In this document: one piece after another, positions 12,638 to 18,354 of the stretch
How positions within the stretch are numbered: position 1 is the stretch's first letter
How the letters are laid out: each line of letters starts with the position of its first letter
Origin: Lentisphaeria bacterium
GTDB lineage: Bacteria > Verrucomicrobiota > Lentisphaeria > Victivallales > UBA1829
Assembly (NCBI GenBank): GCA_017540385.1
Contig: JAFYBD010000310.1
Coordinates: 1 to 18,354 of the forward strand
Reading direction: 5' to 3'
Length of the DNA: 18,354 bases
Program-made: the position numbers and the translations under genes
Notes under the pieces: model-generated
The model's input: the letters and a program-made list of their open reading frames with translations, nothing else
What the model was told of the DNA's origin: nothing
Databases searched by the model: none

Positions 12638-14593
12638 ATGCCCCGCTACATCCCAGACGACGTGCTGGATCAGATCCGGCTCCGCGCGGACATCGTGGAC
12701 GTGGTGCAGACGTACGTCCCCACGCTGAAGAAAGCCGGGCTCATGTGGAAGGCCTGCTGCCCGTTCCACCACGAGAAGACCCCGTCGTTCAACGTCAACC
12801 CCGACCGCCAGATATTCAAGTGTTTCGGCTGCGGAAAGGGCGGCGACGTCTTCAAGTTCGTGATGGAGCTGGAGAACCTCGATTTCACCTCCGCCGCCGA
12901 ACTCCTCGCGCACAAGTACGGCATCATCATCCCCGAGGAGGCCCCGAGGGGACGCGGCCCGCGCCGCGAAAATCTTGACGGCAGACCCGAATACGGCACG
13001 CGCGAACGCCTCTGCACGCTGCACGAGAAGCTCGCCGTCTTCTACCGCAAATACCTGCTCGAACACCGCGACGGCCCGGTCGCGACGTATTTCCGCACGC
13101 GCGGCATCCCGGACGACGTGGCGCAGAAGTTCTGCATCGGGGCTTCGCCCGACAGCTGGGACGCCGCGATCAACTTCGCGCACAAGGAGGGCTACGTCGA
13201 CAGCGAACTGCGCGACTCCGGCCTCGTCTCCAGCAAGGAGGACACGCCCGACCGCATCTACGACCGGTTCCGCAACCGCCTGATGTTCCCCATCTGGAAC
13301 GAATCCGGGCGGATCGTGGGCTTCAGCGCGCGGTCCGTGGAGCCCGACCCGAAGGGCTGGAAATACGTCAATACGCCCGACTCGCCGATCTTCCACAAGG
13401 GCCGTCTGCTCTACGCGCTGAACTTCGCACGCACCGCCATCCGCGACGCCGGGGCCGTGGTCCTCTGCGAAGGCCAGCTGGACGCCATCGCCATGCACCG
13501 CGCAGGGGTCACGAACGCCGTCGCCCCCCAGGGTACCGCGTTCACGGCGGACCAGGCCGGCATCCTCAAACGCCACACTTCGACCGCCATCCTCGCCACG
13601 GACAACGACAACGCCGGGCGCGAAGCCGTCTTCAAGGACGCCGCCATCCTGCTGCCGCTCGGATTCGCGGTGAAGGTGGTGCGTTATCCCGGCGCGAAGG
13701 ATGCCGACGAGACGCTGTCGAAATTCGGCGCGGAGGCGCTGTCCGGCGCGGTCGCGAACGCCAGGGATTTCTTCGAGTTCGCGCTCGAAAACGCCCTGTC
13801 GAACGTCGATCCCTCCACCCCGGCGGGCCGCGCCGCCGCCGCAAACGACGTGATCTACTGGATGATCCAGCTCGAAAACGAGGTCACGCGCGACTTCTAT
13901 TTCGACTGGCTCGCCAAACAGCTGAACGTGCCCCTGAGCTCCATTCAGCGCGTCGCGGAACGCCGCCTGATCGACGGCGCGCGACATTCGGGCACGGTCG
14001 TACGGCGTCAGGCGTCAGCCGCGCCCCAGGCGAAGCCGCGCAACACCGCGCTCGAAAACGCCGTCTTCGAACTCCTCATGCTGATCCTGGATTCCGAGGA
14101 ATACGCCCGCAAGGCCGCCGACGAACTCCCGCCGGAGTCGCTCGGGGATTCCGTGCCCGGACGCGCCGCCGAAGCCATGATCCAGGCCGCCATGAACGGC
14201 GAATGGGAATCCGCTCCGGCGGGCGTGCTGACCTCGCTCGAAATGGAGGGGCTGGACGTGACCAAACTCGTCGAGGCCATCGACCTCGCATCCGCCCGCA
14301 GGATGGAACGTGAAGCGAATCTTGAGGCGCTGAACCATCCCGAGAATCCGCCGCCGGTACCGTCGTGCCCCGCGGCCGACCCGGAACTTTTCGGGACGTT
14401 CCAGCGGAACACCTACAACTCCAGCATGCGGTTCATCCTGACCGATCATTACCAGCGCAGACGCGCCGCGCTGGTCGAACAGGCGAAGACGATCGCACGC
14501 GACGATCCGGCGTATGCCGAGCTCGTGAAGGAAATCACCGAGCTCACCTCCGCCCTTCTGAAGCTCCCGAAGACCTATCGCGTCTCAGTGTGA
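12638..14593 (+). CDS. dnaG: DNA primase
   Basis: DnaG makes the RNA primers for replication with the DnaB helicase. The 651 residues contain the N-terminal zinc-binding domain (C41-P-F-H44 with C62-F-G-C65), the catalytic core FRNRLMFPIW (211-220), and a TOPRIM domain with EGQLD (278-282), the DND metal site (322-324) in ATDNDNAG, and KDADE (354-358). Residues from about 395 form the C-terminal helicase-binding region, which is longer than in E. coli DnaG (581 residues) and poorly conserved. A GAGG element 10-13 bases upstream may serve as ribosome site for the ATG at 12638. It is not in the classic rpsU-dnaG-rpoD order here. Its stop lies only 6 bp from the convergent copper ATPase stop. 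Confidence 0.96.
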   Translation: MPRYIPDDVLDQIRLRADIVDVVQTYVPTLKKAGLMWKACCPFHHEKTPSFNVNPDRQIFKCFGCGKGGDVFKFVMELENLDFTSAAELLAHKYGIIIPEEAPRGRGPRRENLDGRPEYGTRERLCTLHEKLAVFYRKYLLEHRDGPVATYFRTRGIPDDVAQKFCIGASPDSWDAAINFAHKEGYVDSELRDSGLVSSKEDTPDRIYDRFRNRLMFPIWNESGRIVGFSARSVEPDPKGWKYVNTPDSPIFHKGRLLYALNFARTAIRDAGAVVLCEGQLDAIAMHRAGVTNAVAPQGTAFTADQAGILKRHTSTAILATDNDNAGREAVFKDAAILLPLGFAVKVVRYPGAKDADETLSKFGAEALSGAVANARDFFEFALENALSNVDPSTPAGRAAAANDVIYWMIQLENEVTRDFYFDWLAKQLNVPLSSIQRVAERRLIDGARHSGTVVRRQASAAPQAKPRNTALENAVFELLMLILDSEEYARKAADELPPESLGDSVPGRAAEAMIQAAMNGEWESAPAGVLTSLEMEGLDVTKLVEAIDLASARRMEREANLEALNHPENPPPVPSCPAADPELFGTFQRNTYNSSMRFILTDHYQRRRAALVEQAKTIARDDPAYAELVKEITELTSALLKLPKTYRVSV

Positions 14594-14599
14594 TGCCCG

Positions 14600-17140
14600 T
14601 CAGCGGAATTTCCGCAGGCGCAGGGCGTTCGTGACCACGAAGAGCGAACTGCACGCCATGGCCGCCGACCCGAGCATCGGCGAGAGCCTCCACCCGAACG
14701 CCGGATACAGCGCCCCCGCGGCGATCGGGATCCCGAGCACGTTGTAGAAGAACGCCCAGAAGAGGTTCAGCCGGATGTTCCGCATCACCGCACGGCTCAG
14801 ACGGATCGCCGTCACCACGTCGCGCAGGTCGTTGCGGAGCAGTACCACGTCCGCCGTCTCCAGTGCCACGTCGGTCCCGCTGCCGATGGCGATCCCCACG
14901 TCCGCGCGCGCCAGTGCGGCCGCGTCGTTGATGCCGTCGCCGACCATGCAGATCTTCGCGCCGTCCGCCTGAAGATCGCGGATGCACGCCTCCTTGCCGT
15001 CCGGCAGGACTCCGGCGATGATCCGGTCGAATCCGAGCTCCGCGGCAGCGGCTTTCGCGGCGTTTTCGGTGTCGCCTGTGAGCAGGACGGTCCGTATCCC
15101 CAGGGACTTCATCGCGCGGATCGCGTCCGCGCTGCCGTCCTTCACGGTATCCAGGAGCGCCATCACGGCGCGGAGTTTTTTCGCATCCGAATCCGCCGCG
15201 AAGAGCAGGCTGTGGCCGCCCTCCTCGAGTTCGCGGATGCGCGTTTCGAACGGCGCGAGCGGGATGTTCTCCCGCGCCATCAGCCGGGCGTTGCCGCAGA
15301 GATACCGCACGCCGCCGACCCGGCCGGTCACGCCCATCCCGGGCACGGCCGCGAACTCCTCCACGGCCACGCCGGAAATGTCCGCGCCGTGTTCCGAGGC
15401 GTACTGCGCCACGGCCCGCGCGAACGGGTGTTCCGACTTCGATTCCAATGCGGCAGCAGTGCGCAGGAATGCCGTATCGCCGTCCGCGGGCTCCGAGCCG
15501 TCCGGGCCGAACGTCAGCACGCGGGTCACGCGGTGGCGGCCCTCGGTCACGGTCCCGGTCTTGTCCAGCGCCACGGTCCGGACGCGGTGAAGTTCCTCCA
15601 GCGCCGTCGCATTCTTGAAGAGCACGCCGTAACGCGACCCGACGCCGGTGCCGACCATGATGGCGATCGGCGTGGCGAGTCCGAGCGCGCACGGACAGCT
15701 GATGACCAGCACGGCGATGGCCGTCGTGAGCGAGAAAAACACGGTCTGGTGTCCCGCGAAGAACCAGAAGCACCCAGCGGCGACCGCCGCCAGAAGCACG
15801 ACCGGCACGAAAACGCCGCTCACGCGGTCGGCGAAACGCGAGATCGGGGCGCTCGAATTCGATGCGTTTTCGACCAGCTGAATGATCCGCGAAAGCGTGG
15901 AGTCGCGCCCGACGCGGTCGGCCCGGAACCGGAACGAGCCGTTCAGGTTCATCGTCCCGCTCACCACGCGGTCGCCGGGGGATTTTCCGGCCGGGACGCT
16001 CTCGCCGGTCACGCTCGATTCGTCCACGGTGCCGCCGCCGCTCACGACCACGCCGTCCGCCGGGATCGACGACCCGGGCCGGATGACCACGATGTCGCCG
16101 ACGGCCAGTTCGTCCGCCGGTATCTCGGCCTCGGATTCGCCCCGGACCACGCACGCCGTCTTCGGCGAGAGGTTCATGAGGCGCGACACGGCGTCCGTCG
16201 TGCGGCGTTTCGCCCGGGCCTCGAGGTATTTCCCGAACGTCACGAGCAGCAGGATCATACCGGCTGTTTCAAAGTAGAGGTTGCCGGCGGCTTCGGTCAC
16301 GCGCGCAGCGTCCCCCTGCATCTTCCCGAGCAGCATCTCGCCGGTCATCACGAGGCTGTACAGCACGCTCGCGCCGGAGCCCAGCGCGACCAGCGAATCC
16401 ATGTTCGGCGACAGATGCAGGAGACGTTTCGCCCCGCTGACGAAATACACCCGGTTCACGTACAGGAGCGGGATCACGAAAACGAGCTGAAGCCAGGCGG
16501 CGTCCAGCGGGTAGTCCTTCAGCCAGCCGTGCATGGAGCTCATGGCGAAATACATGAGCGGCAGGATCAGCAGAAACGACCAGAGGACCTGCCGGAAGAG
16601 TTCGCGCACGGGATCGGGGATCGTCTTCGGGGCGGATTTCGGGCCGGGTTCCGAAGACGGCGACGGCTTCGCCGGAGCCGGGGCGGGCGCGTCCTCGACG
16701 GGTTCCGCCGTGAATCCGGCGGCCTTCACCGCGTCGACGACGCTTTTCGCCATGTCCGGACCGGGTCTGTGATCCACGGTCATCCGCCCGGTAACAAGGT
16801 TCACGTCCACATTCTCGACTCCGGGCAACGCCCTCACGGCCTTTGCCACATGGGCCTGACAGGACGCGCACCGCATGCCGCCCACCTGAAAAAAGCTTTT
16901 CACCGTCGCGACAACCGCCGGGGGCGCGTCCTCGACGAGCTCGGCCGTGAATCCGGCGGATTTCACCGCCTGTATGACGGTCTGGGCAAAATCGCGCCCG
17001 CCGGAATGATCCACGGTCATACGGCCCGTGATCAGGTTCACGTCCACATTCTCGACCCCGGGCAGCGTCTTCACGGCCTTCGCCACATGGGCCTGACAGG
17101 ACGCGCACCGCATGCCGCCCACCTGAAATATCTGTTTCAT
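14600..17140 (-). CDS. copA: Cu(+)-exporting P1B-type ATPase, CopA-like
   Basis: This 846-residue P-type ATPase should pump Cu(+) or Ag(+) out of the cytoplasm. Two heavy-metal-associated domains come first, each with GGMRCASC (Cys12/Cys15 and Cys91/Cys94). A Pro/Ala/Ser linker (about 150-176) leads to the membrane core. Key sites are TGE (378-380), the intramembrane CPC (482-484), DKTGT with phosphorylated Asp526, SEHPFARA, and GDGINDAAAL. The last helices carry FFYN and MACSS, the Cu(+)-type signatures that separate it from zinc pumps. The ATG at 17140 has a perfect AGGAGG (plus 17146-17151) five bases upstream. It has its own promoter and is convergent with dnaG. Confidence 0.95.
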   Translation of the reverse strand: MKQIFQVGGMRCASCQAHVAKAVKTLPGVENVDVNLITGRMTVDHSGGRDFAQTVIQAVKSAGFTAELVEDAPPAVVATVKSFFQVGGMRCASCQAHVAKAVRALPGVENVDVNLVTGRMTVDHRPGPDMAKSVVDAVKAAGFTAEPVEDAPAPAPAKPSPSSEPGPKSAPKTIPDPVRELFRQVLWSFLLILPLMYFAMSSMHGWLKDYPLDAAWLQLVFVIPLLYVNRVYFVSGAKRLLHLSPNMDSLVALGSGASVLYSLVMTGEMLLGKMQGDAARVTEAAGNLYFETAGMILLLVTFGKYLEARAKRRTTDAVSRLMNLSPKTACVVRGESEAEIPADELAVGDIVVIRPGSSIPADGVVVSGGGTVDESSVTGESVPAGKSPGDRVVSGTMNLNGSFRFRADRVGRDSTLSRIIQLVENASNSSAPISRFADRVSGVFVPVVLLAAVAAGCFWFFAGHQTVFFSLTTAIAVLVISCPCALGLATPIAIMVGTGVGSRYGVLFKNATALEELHRVRTVALDKTGTVTEGRHRVTRVLTFGPDGSEPADGDTAFLRTAAALESKSEHPFARAVAQYASEHGADISGVAVEEFAAVPGMGVTGRVGGVRYLCGNARLMARENIPLAPFETRIRELEEGGHSLLFAADSDAKKLRAVMALLDTVKDGSADAIRAMKSLGIRTVLLTGDTENAAKAAAAELGFDRIIAGVLPDGKEACIRDLQADGAKICMVGDGINDAAALARADVGIAIGSGTDVALETADVVLLRNDLRDVVTAIRLSRAVMRNIRLNLFWAFFYNVLGIPIAAGALYPAFGWRLSPMLGSAAMACSSLFVVTNALRLRKFR
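16771..17128 (-). repeat. Direct duplication of the metal-binding domain in copA
   Basis: The 121 bases at 16771-16891 match 17008-17128 with 11 mismatches by my hand alignment. The last 47 bases of each (encoding the CASC-containing half) are identical. The offset is 237 bp, 79 codons, so the reading frame is kept. This indicates a recent duplication or ongoing gene conversion. Confidence 0.9.
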
Positions 17141-17145
17141 ACGAT

Positions 17146-17211
17146 CCTCCTGTTTATTTAACGGGGAACGAAGCCCCGATTATAACATACATCCAAACGC
17201 CCCATTGTCAA
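17146..17211 (-). promoter_or_regulatory. copA promoter, leader dyad and ribosome binding site
   Basis: On the minus strand a perfect TTGACA (plus 17206-17211) and a perfect TATAAT (plus 17179-17184) are 21 bp apart. TATAAT is preceded by TGT, an extended -10. A weaker TATGTT (17184-17189) would give a 16-bp spacer. Directly downstream, CGGGG (17162-17166) and CCCCG (17174-17178) form a dyad with a 7-base centre across the expected start near 17172. The AGGAGG lies at 17146-17151. The -35 contains the TGA stop of the upstream antiporter gene. Confidence 0.7.
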
Positions 17212-18354
17212 GGCAAGGCGGCTCCGTTCGACACGGCCTGCGCGGCGGATTCGGGCGAACTCGCCATGGCGGAACGCGTGAGCGTGGCAAACGCGGCGGT
17301 CTGCTCGGCGTTCCCGATGGCGGCGATCACGTCGCCGGATTCGAGCACGGTGTCCGGTCCCGGATTCGCGTGGATCACGCCGTCGCGGATGAATCCGACG
17401 ATGGAGATGCCGGTGCGCGCCCTCACGCCGGAATCCGCGATGGAACACCCCGCGAGGGGGCTTTCCGGCTGGATCTGGGTCCAGTGGAGCTCGATGAGCC
17501 CCTGGAACGAGCGGATTTTCTCGGCGAGCGCGAAGGCCGGGCTCTCGTCCAGCATGGGCTTGTAGCGGTTCGCACGGACGGAGTCGAGGTAATTCTGAAT
17601 CTGCGCGGTCGGCACGTCGTTCAGCATCAGAATCCGGCGCGTGAGCTCCAGCGACACCTCGAACTGAGACAGGATGATCTCGTTCACGCGTTCCTCGGAC
17701 AATCGGTGCTCCGTCTCCGGCGAATCCGCGCACATGACCGTCCGCAGATTCGGGTTCATCCCGCGCGCCAGATGAATGATCGCGAGACTCTCCTCAAGTT
17801 TGAAGATCATCGGCACGAGCACGCGCGCCGAGCCGATGTGCGCGGCCGACAGGATCACGTCGCTCAAGGGGTCGCCGTAGATCACGTTCAGCCCCTCGTT
17901 CCGCGCCGCGCAGTACAGGTCGTACACCGGCTCCACGATCACGTATTTGAGGTTCAGGCGGATCATCACGTGCGCGATCACGCGGGAGACGCGTCCACCC
18001 CCCACCAGGACCATGTGGCCCTCCAGGTCGGGCTGCGGCAGCGACAGGTCGGTCCGCCGGATGTTGCGCCAGACGGTGCGGCGCAGCAGGGAATAGACCG
18101 GCGTGGTGAGGTTGTCGACCAGCGGCCCGGCGATCATGGAGCAGACCACGATGCAGAGGATCAGCGAATAGAGTTCGGAGGTGATGAACCCGCCCTGGTA
18201 CCCGGTCCCGATCACGACGAACGCGATCTCGGAGGTCGGGAACATCCCGAAGAGCGTCGCCACGGGAATCACGTTGCGGTATTTCGAAATCCAGGTCACG
18301 GCGGCCAGGAAGACCGTCCGGGAAAGCCCGGTCAGGATCACGAGCGCGCAGACC
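17208..18354 (-). CDS. KefB/CPA2-type cation:proton antiporter with RCK domains, N-terminus outside the window
   Basis: The frame is open to the right edge of the window, so the gene begins beyond it; the GTG at 18339-18341 sits inside a membrane segment and is not taken as the start. The visible part begins with the last membrane helices of a Na/H-exchanger domain, including PTSEIAFVVIGTGYQGG, which resembles the GEFAFV segment of KefB-like proteins. An RCK-N (TrkA-N) Rossmann domain follows, beginning HMVLVGGGRVSR (near plus 18015-17980), and an RCK-C domain lies at about plus 17500-17280. The glycine loop is GxGxxS instead of GxGxxG, so nucleotide control may be altered. The stop is inside the copA -35. 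The probable role is potassium or sodium efflux in exchange for protons. Confidence 0.88.
   Translation of the reverse strand, partial: VCALVILTGLSRTVFLAAVTWISKYRNVIPVATLFGMFPTSEIAFVVIGTGYQGGFITSELYSLILCIVVCSMIAGPLVDNLTTPVYSLLRRTVWRNIRRTDLSLPQPDLEGHMVLVGGGRVSRVIAHVMIRLNLKYVIVEPVYDLYCAARNEGLNVIYGDPLSDVILSAAHIGSARVLVPMIFKLEESLAIIHLARGMNPNLRTVMCADSPETEHRLSEERVNEIILSQFEVSLELTRRILMLNDVPTAQIQNYLDSVRANRYKPMLDESPAFALAEKIRSFQGLIELHWTQIQPESPLAGCSIADSGVRARTGISIVGFIRDGVIHANPGPDTVLESGDVIAAIGNAEQTAAFATLTRSAMASSPESAAQAVSNGAALP

Noticed and set aside
14594..14599. Terminator between dnaG and copA
   Set aside because: The convergent stop codons are only 6 bp apart, and I see no stem and T-run on either strand there.

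Overview
This is a GC-rich, almost fully coding chromosomal window from a Gram-negative bacterium. LpxB points to lipid A, and two predicted lipoproteins are present. The ECF sigma factor/Ser-Thr kinase pair, with the kinase N-terminal signature FEDLVETYLDALRDG...EEYAGLHPEYADRLRDLL, is typical of the Planctomycetes-Verrucomicrobia-Lentisphaerae group. A Lentisphaerae/Verrucomicrobia-like source is my best inference, but no rRNA is present to settle it.

Layout. (1) 1-455: the 3' end of a basic, low-complexity repeat protein, followed by a rho-independent terminator. (2) 514-3781: a promoter, an ECF sigma factor and a membrane Ser/Thr kinase translationally coupled by a GTGA overlap. The kinase ends in a disordered repeat tail whose last codons run antisense into lpxB. 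(3) 6347-3728, minus strand: ffh then lpxB. (4) 6366-6395: a compact divergent promoter shared by ffh and an RluA-family pseudouridine synthase gene (6455-7426). (5) 7423-11152: a promoter embedded in the preceding stop codon, then a likely operon of small lipoprotein, HPr-like phosphocarrier, TrkA and TrkH. (6) 11186-14593: phased T-tracts and a promoter, a stand-alone receiver protein, a terminator, a promoter with a palindrome, a TPR lipoprotein, and DNA primase. (7) 17140-14600, minus strand: a Cu(+)-type P1B ATPase with two nearly identical metal-binding domains. (8) 18354-17208, minus strand: the 3' part of a CPA2/KefB-like cation antiporter with RCK domains.

How it fits together. Housekeeping genes (ffh, lpxB, dnaG, RluA family) are interleaved with cation homeostasis genes (TrkAH, an RCK-regulated antiporter, a copper ATPase) and signalling genes (sigma/kinase, receiver, HPr). 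The most interesting items are the HPr-like gene in line with trkAH, which suggests phosphotransfer control of potassium uptake; the symmetric divergent -10 promoter; two -35 elements that contain the upstream stop codon; the phased T-tracts; the long-spacer copA promoter; and the expanding repeat tails around the sigma/kinase unit. I did not find a clearly new defence system, CRISPR array, integrase, transposase, tRNA or rRNA. No stretch over 300 bases lacks a gene.
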